From Ureibacillus chungkukjangi (GTDB taxonomy: Bacteria > Bacillota > Bacilli > Bacillales_A > Planococcaceae): DNA of 64,000 nucleotides. Where the stretch lies: assembly GCF_003217295.1 (NCBI RefSeq), contig NZ_QJTJ01000003.1, forward strand, positions 170,468 through 234,467, read 5' to 3'. A model generated the notes under the pieces. The model ran no database searches. It was not told the origin of the DNA and saw nothing but the letters and a program-made list of their open reading frames with translations. Position 1 is the first letter of the stretch; each line of letters begins with the position of its first letter. Position numbers and translations under genes: made by a program. Shown here piece by piece: positions 49,899-59,225 of the stretch.

Positions 49899-51638
49899 AT
49901 GCAAGCAGTATTATCCTTGAAAAAATATTTAAAGCCATATATGGTCTTTGCAATCATTGCCCCTGTAATGATGCTGTTGGAGGTTGCGATGGATTTGGTG
50001 CAGCCTACAATCATGCAGCATATTATCGATAATGGGATTGCAAAAGGTGATACAGCCTATGTTTTCCAAATGTTTGGACTCATGATTTTATGTGCTGTTA
50101 TCGGCTTAATCGGTGGGGTAGGCTGCTCCATATATGCTTCTAAGACAGCGATTAACTTTTCGGCAGATATTCGGCAGGATCTATATGAAACGATTACTTA
50201 TTTTTCTAATAGTAACAAAGACCGTTTCACACTTGGAAAACTAATCACAAACATTACGAGTGATGTCGAAATGCTACAAAGAGCATTAACCATGCTTTTA
50301 AAAATGTTTATAAGAGGGCCATTTACTTTTATTGGAGCAATCGTCATTGTATTTTTAACAGCCAGAGAGCTATTTCCGATTTTACTAGTGGTTGTTCCCA
50401 TTCTGGCCTTTGCTATTTTCTTTTTTACAAGACTGTCAGGAAAGCTATTCTTAAAGGTTCAAGAAGCAGTGGATGGGGTAAATATCCGAGTGCAAGAGAA
50501 TCTGGCTGGTATTCGTGTCATTAAGGCATATAACCGAAAGCATCACCAAATTCAGCAATTTACATCGGTAAATGAAAACCTGATGAAACGCAACATCCAC
50601 GCCGATCAAATTATCGGTATTTTAATGCCCTTAACAGCCTTTGTGGTTAATATGGGGATTATTGCAGCTCTTTGGATGGGCGCTATTAAAGTAGAGAATA
50701 GCACGATTGAAGTAGGGGTTATTTTAGCTTTCATAAACTATCTGATGATGATTATGGGCGGACTAATGGGCTCCTCCTCCGTACTAATGCAGATTGCTCG
50801 TGCAATTCCAAGTGCGAAACGTATTGTGGCAGTGCTTGAGGAGCAATCTGAAATAACGAATCTAGAGAATCCTGTGCTTACACCTATTAAAGGGGAAGTA
50901 GAATTTGACCAGGTTAGCTTCGCCTATAACAAAAACAACGAGCCGGTTCTAAAGAATATCACCTTTAAGGCAAAACCAGGGGAGACAATCGGGATTATTG
51001 GAATGACGGGGAGTGGAAAGTCATCTATTATCAATTTGATTCCGCGAATGTTTGACGTAGATAAAGGTGTTATTAGAATAGATGGCCTGCCTATTAAGGA
51101 ATATGACCTGTCAATGCTTCGAGGGGCTATTGGCTTTACTCCTCAAAAAGCAACCTTATTTTCGAGAACAATCGAAGAGAATGTTAGATATGGGAATAAC
51201 GAAGCAACGATGGAGGAATTTATAGAAGCCTTAGAAGCCTCCTGTGCCTTTGAATTCGTGGAAAAGCTCGATACCAAAGAACAATATAGAGTTACCCAAG
51301 GTGCTACGAATCTCTCGGGCGGGCAAAAGCAACGTCTTGCAATGGCTAGAGCCTTGATACGGAAGCCTGCTATTTTAATTTTAGATGATACAACCTCTGC
51401 AGTAGATAGTATCTCAGAGAAAAGAATTCAAAAAGCGATTGAAGAAAACTTCCGTGAAAGCACAAAATTCATCGTCTCTTCTAAAATTTCCTCGCTTCGC
51501 CATGCCGACAAGATCTTAGTATTGGATGATGGCGTCATTGTTGGGCAAGGGACTCATGAAGAACTGCTTGAAAAGAATAAAGCCTATCAAGAAATTGTAT
51601 CGACACAATTGGTTAGAGGAGGGACTTTACATGAATAA
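49899..51638 (+). CDS. Heterodimeric ABC exporter, subunit with degenerate ATP site
   Basis: Half-transporter of 579 aa: six membrane helices (about 15-295), then a nucleotide-binding domain with Walker A GMTGSGKSS (368-376), a canonical signature LSGGQ (472-476) and Walker B ILILDD (492-497). The catalytic glutamate is D497 and the switch histidine is replaced (SSK, S528). This is the BmrC-type non-catalytic site. ATG 49899 follows GAGAAGG; GTG 49878 lacks a site. It overlaps its partner by 8 bases. Likely a multidrug or peptide exporter. Confidence 0.9.
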   Translation: MQAVLSLKKYLKPYMVFAIIAPVMMLLEVAMDLVQPTIMQHIIDNGIAKGDTAYVFQMFGLMILCAVIGLIGGVGCSIYASKTAINFSADIRQDLYETITYFSNSNKDRFTLGKLITNITSDVEMLQRALTMLLKMFIRGPFTFIGAIVIVFLTARELFPILLVVVPILAFAIFFFTRLSGKLFLKVQEAVDGVNIRVQENLAGIRVIKAYNRKHHQIQQFTSVNENLMKRNIHADQIIGILMPLTAFVVNMGIIAALWMGAIKVENSTIEVGVILAFINYLMMIMGGLMGSSSVLMQIARAIPSAKRIVAVLEEQSEITNLENPVLTPIKGEVEFDQVSFAYNKNNEPVLKNITFKAKPGETIGIIGMTGSGKSSIINLIPRMFDVDKGVIRIDGLPIKEYDLSMLRGAIGFTPQKATLFSRTIEENVRYGNNEATMEEFIEALEASCAFEFVEKLDTKEQYRVTQGATNLSGGQKQRLAMARALIRKPAILILDDTTSAVDSISEKRIQKAIEENFRESTKFIVSSKISSLRHADKILVLDDGVIVGQGTHEELLEKNKAYQEIVSTQLVRGGTLHE

Positions 51639-53451
51639 ACCGCCTGGAAGACCGGCTGGACCTCCTCCAATCGGCAGACATCCTGGACCAAGATTTAACG
51701 GTCCAGCAGAAAAAGCAAAAGATCAAAAAGCGACCTTGAAAAGAATCTGGACGTACTTAAATAAACAAAGAATAGGTTTAATCAGCTCTATTTTCTTTGT
51801 AGTCGTATCCACTCTTTTAAGTTTAGTTGGACCATTAATGATCGGGATGATAATCGATAACTATATATTAAAATTCGACCTTAATGGTGCAATTCGAATG
51901 GTATTAGTTCTTGCAGGAATTTATATTATATCTGCTGTATTTACCTGGTTGCAGACCTTTATGATGATACGGGTCTCGCAAAAAACGATTCGAGAACTTC
52001 GTCAAGATTTGTTTGAGAAGTTTCAATCCCTACCGATTTCCATTTTTGATAAGCGTCAACAGGGCGATTTAATGAGCCGAATGACAAATGATATTGAAAA
52101 TTTAAATGCTGCTGTCTCACAAAGTGTGATTCAAATCGTATCAACGGTATTATCTGTAGTCGGTACGGGAATCGCAATGTCCTATTTAAATTGGATTTTA
52201 GCGATTGTTACATTGCTGGTCATTCCTATTATTATTGGGTCGACAAAGCAAATTATTAAGCGTAGTAGTAAAAACTTCTCTCAAAGACAAAGAGATTTAG
52301 GAAGCTTAAATGGGTTTATCGAGGAAACGATTTCGAATTCCCATATCACTACTTTATTTGGTAAAGAAGAGCAGGCTGTTGCTCAATTCAAAGAGGCAAA
52401 TGAGAAGCTGCGCACGTCTGCTCTAAAGGCAGATATTACTTCTGGGTTCCTTGGCCCTATTAATAACTTTATTAATAACCTAGGGATTGGTTTAGTTATT
52501 GGTGTTGGGGCATTGCTTGCAATAGGTAGTCTGGGGGTAAGTGTAGGGGTCATTGCATCCTTTGTTACGTACACAAGACAATTTTTCCGTCCAATCAACC
52601 AATTATCAAATCTATTCAACACATTCCAATCGGCTATTGCCGGGGCCGAGCGTGTATTTGAAATATTAGATGAACAAAATGAAGTAGCAGATGTACCGAA
52701 TGCGATAAGTAAAGATCGATATGATGGGGATGTGGAGTTCCGTAATGTAGAGTTCTTCTATCAACCCCAAAAATCAGTGCTTCACAACATTTCATTCCGG
52801 GCAAAGGCTGGGGAAACCATTGCCCTCGTTGGTCCTACCGGTTCCGGGAAAACATCTATTATTCAGCTGCTTAACCGTTTTTATGATGCAAAACGTGGAG
52901 GAATAATGATAGATGGTAATGATATTAAGGCATATCAAATGGAGAATTTGCGAGATCATATCGGCGTAGTTTTGCAGGATACGTATTTGTTTTCCGGGAC
53001 TGTTAGGGAAAACATTCGCTATGGGAAGCTAAATGCTACCAATGAAGAGGTGGAAAGAGCTGCGAAAATTGCCTATGCCCACAATTTTATAAAATACTTA
53101 CCACAAGGCTATGATACAATGCTTGTTTCTGGAGGGATGAATTTAAGTCAGGGGCAACGTCAGCTTATAGCCATAGCGCGGGCGATTTTAGAAGGTCCAG
53201 ATATTCTAATCCTAGATGAAGCAACCTCGAGTGTTGATACGATGACAGAGGTACACATTCAAAAAGGGTTAAACAATTTAATGCAAGGTCGTACTAGCTT
53301 TGTAATCGCACATCGATTAAAAACGATTGAAAATGCCGACCAAATACTCGTTATAAAAGATGGCGAAATTTTAGAGCAAGGAAATCATGATAGCTTAATG
53401 ATGAGTAATGGTTTGTATGCTTCGCTCCAAAATCAATTGCAGGTGCAGTAG
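51631..53451 (+). CDS. Heterodimeric ABC exporter, catalytic subunit
   Basis: Half-transporter of 606 aa with a Pro/Gly-rich cytoplasmic N-terminus (1-25), six membrane helices, Walker A GPTGSGKTS, Walker B ILILDEATSSVD with the catalytic glutamate, and the switch histidine in IAHRLKT. Its signature is LSQGQ instead of LSGGQ. Together with the partner's D497 and intact LSGGQ this predicts one competent ATP site (this Walker A/B with the partner's LSGGQ) and one degenerate site, as in BmrCD-type exporters. ATG 51631 follows GAGGAGGG inside the upstream gene. Confidence 0.92.
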   Translation: MNKPPGRPAGPPPIGRHPGPRFNGPAEKAKDQKATLKRIWTYLNKQRIGLISSIFFVVVSTLLSLVGPLMIGMIIDNYILKFDLNGAIRMVLVLAGIYIISAVFTWLQTFMMIRVSQKTIRELRQDLFEKFQSLPISIFDKRQQGDLMSRMTNDIENLNAAVSQSVIQIVSTVLSVVGTGIAMSYLNWILAIVTLLVIPIIIGSTKQIIKRSSKNFSQRQRDLGSLNGFIEETISNSHITTLFGKEEQAVAQFKEANEKLRTSALKADITSGFLGPINNFINNLGIGLVIGVGALLAIGSLGVSVGVIASFVTYTRQFFRPINQLSNLFNTFQSAIAGAERVFEILDEQNEVADVPNAISKDRYDGDVEFRNVEFFYQPQKSVLHNISFRAKAGETIALVGPTGSGKTSIIQLLNRFYDAKRGGIMIDGNDIKAYQMENLRDHIGVVLQDTYLFSGTVRENIRYGKLNATNEEVERAAKIAYAHNFIKYLPQGYDTMLVSGGMNLSQGQRQLIAIARAILEGPDILILDEATSSVDTMTEVHIQKGLNNLMQGRTSFVIAHRLKTIENADQILVIKDGEILEQGNHDSLMMSNGLYASLQNQLQVQ

Positions 53452-53586
53452 AAGTTAAGGTGGATTTTGTGAATTTTGGCATATACTCACAAAAGAGGCA
53501 ACTTTAACAGTAGACGGCTTTATAAAATTTTCACGAAATTTAGCCTTTAATATTATTAAAATAATCCCATGATAAGTAAATATTTA

Positions 53587-53626
53587 GGACATGCTAAACA
53601 TAAGTTGTTAAGCGTGTCCTTTTTAA
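53587..53626 (+). terminator. ABC exporter terminator
   Basis: GGACA plus GCT (53587-53595) pairs with AGC plus TGTCC (53611-53619), with inner AACA/TGTT pairing, followed by TTTTTAAT. The 135 bases before it hold nothing recognisable. Confidence 0.75.
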
Positions 53627-53670
53627 TATTTTTCATACCTAAAACACTTTTTGGAAATAAGAAAGTTCAC

Positions 53671-53699
53671 GCATACTCGTCCTAATTTTTGCGTATAGT
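53671..53699 (+). promoter_or_regulatory. Possible sigma-E promoter of cwlD
   Basis: GCATACT (53671-53677), 14 bases and CGTATAGT (53692-53699) resemble the mother-cell sigma-E consensus (KMATATT and CATACANT). cwlD is sporulation-controlled in Bacillus. Confidence 0.45.
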
Positions 53700-53732
53700 A
53701 GTGAAAAAGGTTGCAAAAGGTGGTGTAAGAGC

Positions 53733-54446
53733 TTGAAAAGATGGATTGCACTAGGTGTTATATTGTTAGGGTGTTTGTGCCTTGTTGTTTATGAGACAAG
53801 CGCATCGGATCGAAGTTTCTTTTTACCTGAACCATTAGGTGGCGTTAAGATTGTTATTGATGCTGGTCATGGTGGAGTTGATGGTGGGGCTTCGTCTGGA
53901 GAAATAATTGAAAAAAATGTTACCTTAGCAATTGCACAAAAGGTAGAAAAACAATTAAAGCGTTTAGGTGCTGAGGTTGTTATGACGCGCTCGACAGATG
54001 GAGATGTATTAGATGAGCATGCACCAAGCGAGGAATTCTCTACTTTAAGAGAAAGAAAAAAGGAAGATATCTTCCTACGTTCAAATCTTGTTAGCAAAAA
54101 TGAACCAGATATTTTCTTGACGATTCATGCTAATGCTATTCCAGAAGAAAAATGGAGAGGTGCACAAGTCTTCTATCATAAGGATGGGCATCAGAATAGT
54201 GAGCTTTTAGCAAAATCGATTCAGTCAACAATCAAAGAATCATTGCAAAATACAGAACGCGAAGCACTAGCCATTAAACAAATATATCTTCTAAAGAAAG
54301 CAGCTGTACCTGCTGTACTAGTTGAAACGGGCTTCCTAAGTAATCCAGAAGAACGTGATCTACTAGCAAGCCAAGAGTACCAAGAGAAGATGGCGGCTGC
54401 CATCGTTACCGGCATCGAGAGCTACGTAAACCTAGAATTCGAATAA
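53733..54446 (+). CDS. cwlD: Spore cortex N-acetylmuramoyl-L-alanine amidase CwlD
   Basis: Removes the peptide from muramic acid during muramic-delta-lactam formation in the spore cortex. The product is 237 aa, equal to Bacillus CwlD. An N-terminal membrane or signal helix (4-22) is followed by an Amidase_3 domain with zinc ligands H46 (DAGHGGVDGG), E60 and H132 (IHANAIP), and the catalytic E198 (VETGFLSNP). TTG 53733 follows AAAGGTGGTG. In Bacillus salA is next; here a ugp cluster intervenes. Confidence 0.93.
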   Translation: MKRWIALGVILLGCLCLVVYETSASDRSFFLPEPLGGVKIVIDAGHGGVDGGASSGEIIEKNVTLAIAQKVEKQLKRLGAEVVMTRSTDGDVLDEHAPSEEFSTLRERKKEDIFLRSNLVSKNEPDIFLTIHANAIPEEKWRGAQVFYHKDGHQNSELLAKSIQSTIKESLQNTEREALAIKQIYLLKKAAVPAVLVETGFLSNPEERDLLASQEYQEKMAAAIVTGIESYVNLEFE

Positions 54447-54525
54447 AAAAATGTGATTATTATGTATGATAACCAATGCAAATTGCCAGAACCAATCTGC
54501 AAAGAAAATACATAATGATACGTTT

Positions 54526-54557
54526 AAACCCACTCACAAATCGTGAGTGGGTTTTTA
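54526..54557 (+). terminator. cwlD terminator
   Basis: ACCCACTCAC (54528-54537) pairs perfectly with GTGAGTGGGT (54543-54552), followed by TTTT. Confidence 0.85.
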
Positions 54558-54565
54558 AATTGTGT

Positions 54566-54602
54566 GAGAATTGTTTGTGTACCAGGTACACAAACAATTC
54601 TC
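54566..54602 (+). repeat. 37-base near-perfect palindrome
   Basis: Two 18-base arms, GAGAATTGTTTGTGTACC and its exact complement, flank a single A (54584). TTTTAATT follows. The GTGTACCAGGTACAC core looks like a dispersed short palindrome; it may double as a second terminator after cwlD. Confidence 0.7.
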
Positions 54603-54721
54603 TTTTAATTAAATGTAAATATTATTAACAGCATGATAATAAGTGTAAAAACCTTCCAAATTCATCGTTTTGTCCAATTAGATGTGGTTGAATAGATGTA
54701 GTTCATGAAGGAGGTTATTGT

Positions 54722-55834
54722 ATGGGTTACATCGAACTGATGGGCATTTCAAAATCCTATAACAAGCAAAGTAACGTGTTAAACGGAATTGATTTAACAA
54801 TTGAAAAAGGTGAGTTTTTTGTACTGGTCGGTCCTTCTGGTTCAGGGAAAAGCACGCTGCTTCGAATGATTGCAGGACTTGAAGAAATTTCAGGAGGTAC
54901 TTTAAAAATTAGTGGGGAAATTGTAAACCATCTTCCTCCGAAGAACCGCAATCTATCGATGGTCTTTCAAAACTATGCATTATATCCACACTTATCCGTT
55001 GAGCAAAATATATTATTTGGTCTGCATGCTAAAAAAATTGATAAAGAAATACAAAGGAAGAGGCTAGAAGAGACGGCTGAGATGATGGGGTTAAGTGAAC
55101 TTCTAAAACGCAAGCCGAGAGAGTTGTCTGGTGGACAAAGACAGCGTGTGGCCCTAGCTCGCGCGGTTGTTAGTGAAGCGCCACTTTGTTTAATGGACGA
55201 GCCATTATCAAATTTAGACGCCAAGCTACGTGCGAATATGCGAATTGAAATTCGTCGCCTCCAAAAAAGATTAGGACTAACGATGGTCTATGTAACACAT
55301 GACCAAGTGGAAGCCATGACAATGGGAGATCGCATTATGGTGCTAAATGACGGCATTATACAACAGGTTGGCGAACCAATCGAGCTTTATAATAAGCCAG
55401 CCAATTTATTTGTGGCTACCTTCATCGGCTCACCAAAAATGAATTTGGGAAAAGCGGTTTTGAAGGATTCAAAGCTATTAATAGAAAATGCATTAGAGGT
55501 CCCGTTAGAACAAATGGAGGTGCCAACGAGCTTACAAAATCGGGATTTAGTAATTGGCCTCCGTGCAGAGCATATGCCACATGGTTCTGAGCAGCACCAA
55601 ATTCAAAAAGTTGAAATCGTAAATGTCGAGCATTTAGGAAATGAAACATTGATCTCTTTTGAAGTGGGGACAGAGCTATGGACAGCAAAATGGCTTGGAC
55701 AATGGTTAGTGCAAGTAGGTGACATAGTGCCTATACATATCTCCGTAGAAAACATGTGCTTCTTCGATGCTGACACAGGCTGCTTAATTCAAGAAGCGGC
55801 ATTTAGTCAAAAGCAAGAGGTTGTGAGCAAATGA
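54722..55834 (+). CDS. ugpC: Glycerol-3-phosphate ABC transporter ATP-binding protein
   Basis: ATPase of a CUT1-type importer, 370 aa. Walker A GPSGSGKST is at 37-45, the Q-loop is VFQNYALYPHLSV, the signature is LSGGQRQR and Walker B is LCLMDEPLSNLDAKLR. The C-terminal TOBE/regulatory domain (about 240-370) is present. ATG 54722 follows AAGGAGG. First gene of the unit C-A-E-B, overlapping ugpA by four bases. The Ugp assignment rests on the adjacent binding protein and the phosphodiesterase; maltose-type ATPases look alike. Confidence 0.88.
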   Translation: MGYIELMGISKSYNKQSNVLNGIDLTIEKGEFFVLVGPSGSGKSTLLRMIAGLEEISGGTLKISGEIVNHLPPKNRNLSMVFQNYALYPHLSVEQNILFGLHAKKIDKEIQRKRLEETAEMMGLSELLKRKPRELSGGQRQRVALARAVVSEAPLCLMDEPLSNLDAKLRANMRIEIRRLQKRLGLTMVYVTHDQVEAMTMGDRIMVLNDGIIQQVGEPIELYNKPANLFVATFIGSPKMNLGKAVLKDSKLLIENALEVPLEQMEVPTSLQNRDLVIGLRAEHMPHGSEQHQIQKVEIVNVEHLGNETLISFEVGTELWTAKWLGQWLVQVGDIVPIHISVENMCFFDADTGCLIQEAAFSQKQEVVSK

Positions 55835-56775
55835 GTATGACGAAACCGATGCCCGATGCACTTGAAATTCAGGAGATTAATTTTGAAAGCGTGAAAAGGA
55901 AACAAAGGGTGAAGAGCTTTACAAAGGGCATGCTTTTCCTTTTACCATCCATTGTTTTGTTTGGCGTATTTTTATTCTATCCCTTATTTAAAACGATGTA
56001 CCTAAGCTTTTTCTTAACTAATGCAAGAGGTGAAACAACAGTCTTTGTCGGCCTACAAAATTATATCGAAATGTTCACCTCTCCCATATTCCACCAGAGT
56101 ATGAAATCGACGTTTTTATTTGTTCTCTATACTGTTCCAACAACGATTATTATTGCTCTTTTATTGGCAGTATTAGCGAACGAAAAGCTAAAAGGAATTG
56201 GCTTTTTTAGAACAATTTTTTCATCAACCATGGGGATTTCAGTAGCTGCCGCTTCCGTATTTTGGCTCTATATGTTCCATCCTTCTATCGGCTTTTTAAA
56301 TAGAATTCTAAATTTAATAGGACTCGAATCCATCGGTTGGTTAACAGATCCTAATTGGGCTTTAATAGCAGTTGCCGTTACAACAATCTGGATGAATCTA
56401 GGATTTACCTTTTTAGTCCTGCTAGGCGGTCTGCAATCCATTGATTCCTATTTATATGAAAGTGCAGATATTGATGGAGCGGGCTATTTTTATAAGCTAA
56501 GACGAATCACGATTCCAATGCTTTCGCCAACACTATTTTTTGTTATTACAGTAACTATTATTAATGCATTTCAAACGTTTGGACAAATCGATATCCTAAC
56601 ACAGGGTGGTCCTCAAAACACAACGAATCTAATTGTTTACTCGATTTATCGAGAAGCCTTTTCAAACTATCAATTTGGAACTGCGAGTGCCCAGGCAATT
56701 GTCTTATTCATCATCATATTAGTAATGACGATTATTCAATTTAAACTTGGTGAAAGGAAGGTTCATTATCAATGA
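55831..56775 (+). CDS. ugpA: Glycerol-3-phosphate ABC transporter permease UgpA
   Basis: Inner-membrane permease of 314 aa with six helices and the cytoplasmic EAA-type loop ESADIDGAGYFYKLRRITIP near residues 210-229, which docks on the ATPase. A soluble N-terminal tail of about 30 residues precedes the first helix. ATGA overlaps with ugpC upstream and ugpE downstream. Confidence 0.87.
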   Translation: MSMTKPMPDALEIQEINFESVKRKQRVKSFTKGMLFLLPSIVLFGVFLFYPLFKTMYLSFFLTNARGETTVFVGLQNYIEMFTSPIFHQSMKSTFLFVLYTVPTTIIIALLLAVLANEKLKGIGFFRTIFSSTMGISVAAASVFWLYMFHPSIGFLNRILNLIGLESIGWLTDPNWALIAVAVTTIWMNLGFTFLVLLGGLQSIDSYLYESADIDGAGYFYKLRRITIPMLSPTLFFVITVTIINAFQTFGQIDILTQGGPQNTTNLIVYSIYREAFSNYQFGTASAQAIVLFIIILVMTIIQFKLGERKVHYQ

Positions 56776-57587
56776 CCATGCCAATCAGCAAAAAAATTCT
56801 ATTTTATTTTCTACTTTCCATCGCAGCACTTGTCGTATTCGCACCAGCATTAATGGCATTTGTCATGAGCTTTATGGAGAACAAGGATATTATGACGGGG
56901 ACCATCCCCCAATCCCTATCCTTTGATAATTATTTAAAGGCATTTGAGCAATTTCCGTTATTAAAATATTTATTTAATAGTTTAGTAGTCTCGATTGTCA
57001 TAACAATCGGTCAATTGGTTCTGTCGAGTTTGGCTGCTTATGCCTTTGTGTTCTTGGAATTCAAGGGGAGAGATATGCTGTTCTTTCTATTTATAGCAAC
57101 AATGATGGTTCCCTTTGAAGCATCGATTATTCCCAATTTCCATATCATTCGAGATTTGAACTGGATTGATCAGTATCCAGGGTTAACCGTGCCGTTTTTC
57201 GCTACAGCATTTGGCACATTCCTACTTCGCCAGAACTTTAAGCAAATACCGAAAGAGTTAAGGGAAGCGAGTCAAATTGTTGGGATGGGAGACTTTAAAT
57301 TCTATTTAAAGGTTGTTTTACCCGTTGCCAAAACAAGTTTAGTAACACTTGGCGCATATGGGTTCCTAACCTCATGGAATATGTATCTATGGCCATTACT
57401 TTCAACTACAAATGACACTGTGAGAACAGTACAAATTGGCTTAAAGCAATTACAAACCCAGGAGCAGTTAAATGACTGGGGTGTCATTATGTCAGGTGCC
57501 ATTATCGTTATTATTCCGACACTAATCTTATTGTTCCTTGGTCAAAAACAATTACAAAAGGGTTTAACAGAAGGGGCAATTAAGTAA
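56772..57587 (+). CDS. ugpE: Glycerol-3-phosphate ABC transporter permease UgpE
   Basis: Second permease, 271 aa, six helices, with the EAA loop ELREASQIVGMGDFKFYLKV near residues 160-179. ATG 56772 overlaps the ugpA stop. A stable hairpin without a U-run lies between it and ugpB, which could let the binding protein be made in excess. Confidence 0.87.
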   Translation: MTMPISKKILFYFLLSIAALVVFAPALMAFVMSFMENKDIMTGTIPQSLSFDNYLKAFEQFPLLKYLFNSLVVSIVITIGQLVLSSLAAYAFVFLEFKGRDMLFFLFIATMMVPFEASIIPNFHIIRDLNWIDQYPGLTVPFFATAFGTFLLRQNFKQIPKELREASQIVGMGDFKFYLKVVLPVAKTSLVTLGAYGFLTSWNMYLWPLLSTTNDTVRTVQIGLKQLQTQEQLNDWGVIMSGAIIVIIPTLILLFLGQKQLQKGLTEGAIK

Positions 57588-57632
57588 AGCTCAATCAGCT
57601 ATTGTCTTAGTCAAAGCAACACTAGAAACTGG

Positions 57633-57662
57633 TTTATCCCTTTTGAAAATCAAAAGGATAAA
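57633..57662 (+). promoter_or_regulatory. ugpE-ugpB intercistronic hairpin
   Basis: TTTATCCCTTTTGA (57633-57646) pairs with TCAAAAGGATAAA (57650-57662) with one bulged C and a 3-base loop. No U-run follows. Probably protects the ugpB part of the transcript or limits read-through. Confidence 0.55.
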
Positions 57663-57700
57663 TAGATAGATTATTAAATGAACCAAAAAGGAGTAGGAAA

Positions 57701-59089
57701 ATGAAAAAACAATTTTTACTATCATCTTTAATGGTGCTACTTGTTGTATTTTTGGCAGCATGTAGTTCAAGCGAAAGTTCAGAAACAGAAGCAGAGGCAG
57801 AAGCAAGCACAGGTTCGGGTAATGAATCAGAAACAACAGATAACTCAGAGTCAAAAGCAAAACAAGTCGTAACATTCTGGCACTCAATGGGCGGTGCAGG
57901 TCAAGAAGCATTAAATGCGATTGTTGAATCATACAATAGCTCTCAAGATGAAATTCAAGTAAATGCAGAGTATCAAGGTACTTATGACGAATCTTTAACA
58001 AAATTTAATGCCGTTGCTGGTAGTGATAGTGCACCAACAATGATTCAAACATTTGAAATTGGAACAAAAGCAATGATCAATAGCGGACAAATCGCACCGA
58101 TTCAAGAATTTATCGATGCAGATGGATACGATATGAGTGGACTAGAAGAAAATATTACGAATTACTATTCGTTGGATGGTACGTTTTATTCAATGCCATT
58201 TAACTCTTCAACTCCTGTAATGTATTACAACAAAGATGCTTTTGAAGCAGCAGGACTGGATCCGGAAGCTGCACCAGAAACATTTGAAGAAATTATCGAA
58301 GCTAATAAAGCAATTGCAAAGGCGAACCCGAAAATGAAAGGCTTCGCATTACAGGCTTATGGCTGGTTATGGGAGCAATTACTAGCGAACCAAGGCGCAC
58401 TACTTTTAAACAATGACAATGGTCGTTCAGAAACACCTACTGAAATTGGTTGGTCAGAAGAAGAAGGAAAATCAATCTTCAACTGGGTGAAACAAATGGT
58501 CGATGACGAAACTTTTGCAAACTATGGTACAAATGGAGATAACATGGTTGCAGGATTCTTAGCAGGTGATGTAGCGATGTTCTTACAATCTTCTGCTAGT
58601 TCAAGAGATGTTATTGATAATGCACCATTTGAAGTAGGTATTGCTTATTTACCACATCCTGAAGAAAAAGAGCGTCAAGGTGTTGTTATCGGTGGTGCAA
58701 GTCTTTGGATGATTGATAGTAAACCTGAAGAAGAGAAAAAGGCGGCATGGGAATTCATGAAGTTCCTACAAACTCCAGAAGTACAAGCTCAGTGGCATGT
58801 TGGAACTGGTTATTTTGCTATCAACCCATCAGCCTATGGTGAACAGGTTGTAGTAGATGCTTACGCAGAAAAACCACAATTACAAGTAACGGTGGATCAA
58901 TTACAGGATACAAAATCTTCATTTGCTACTCAGGGTGCATTAATGGACATGCTACCAGAAGGTCGTAAAATCATGGAGACTGCACTTGAAACAGTCTACA
59001 ATGGTGGAGATGTCGATGAGGCCTATAATACGGCGGTTGAACAATTTAATGCAGCAATCCAAAAAGCTAATGCTGCACGCGGTGAATAA
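57701..59089 (+). CDS. ugpB: Glycerol-3-phosphate-binding lipoprotein UgpB
   Basis: Solute-binding protein of 462 aa. A lipoprotein signal with lipobox LAAC puts the acylated cysteine at C21, followed by a Ser/Glu/Thr-rich linker (22-50). The mature domain opens with VVTFWHSMGGAGQEALNAIV, the UgpB-type ligand region, and has the family block PFNSSTPVMYYNKDAFEAAG. ATG 57701 follows AAGGAGTAGG. It should capture glycerol-3-phosphate or glycerophosphodiesters for the UgpAE-C complex. Confidence 0.9.
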   Translation: MKKQFLLSSLMVLLVVFLAACSSSESSETEAEAEASTGSGNESETTDNSESKAKQVVTFWHSMGGAGQEALNAIVESYNSSQDEIQVNAEYQGTYDESLTKFNAVAGSDSAPTMIQTFEIGTKAMINSGQIAPIQEFIDADGYDMSGLEENITNYYSLDGTFYSMPFNSSTPVMYYNKDAFEAAGLDPEAAPETFEEIIEANKAIAKANPKMKGFALQAYGWLWEQLLANQGALLLNNDNGRSETPTEIGWSEEEGKSIFNWVKQMVDDETFANYGTNGDNMVAGFLAGDVAMFLQSSASSRDVIDNAPFEVGIAYLPHPEEKERQGVVIGGASLWMIDSKPEEEKKAAWEFMKFLQTPEVQAQWHVGTGYFAINPSAYGEQVVVDAYAEKPQLQVTVDQLQDTKSSFATQGALMDMLPEGRKIMETALETVYNGGDVDEAYNTAVEQFNAAIQKANAARGE

Positions 59090-59100
59090 TTAAACCTTAA

Positions 59101-59135
59101 GAATAAAGCGAGTTTTTCTCGTTTTATTCTTTTTC
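59101..59135 (+). terminator. ugpB terminator
   Basis: GAATAAAGCGAG (59101-59112) pairs with CTCGTTTTATTC (59118-59129) with one mismatch, followed by TTTTT. Confidence 0.85.
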
Positions 59136-59225
59136 AATATGTAAAATTAAAATGTACAAACAAAGTAAAATCACAGCTATACATACATAGAATAAACAAA
59201 TGAAAAAAAGGAGTGTAATTCACGA

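Noticed and set aside
54603..54720. Possible PhoP boxes or a cre site upstream of ugpC.
   Set aside because: TGTAAA-like hexamers occur, but not with regular 11-base spacing, and no TGWAANCGNTNWCA match is present.
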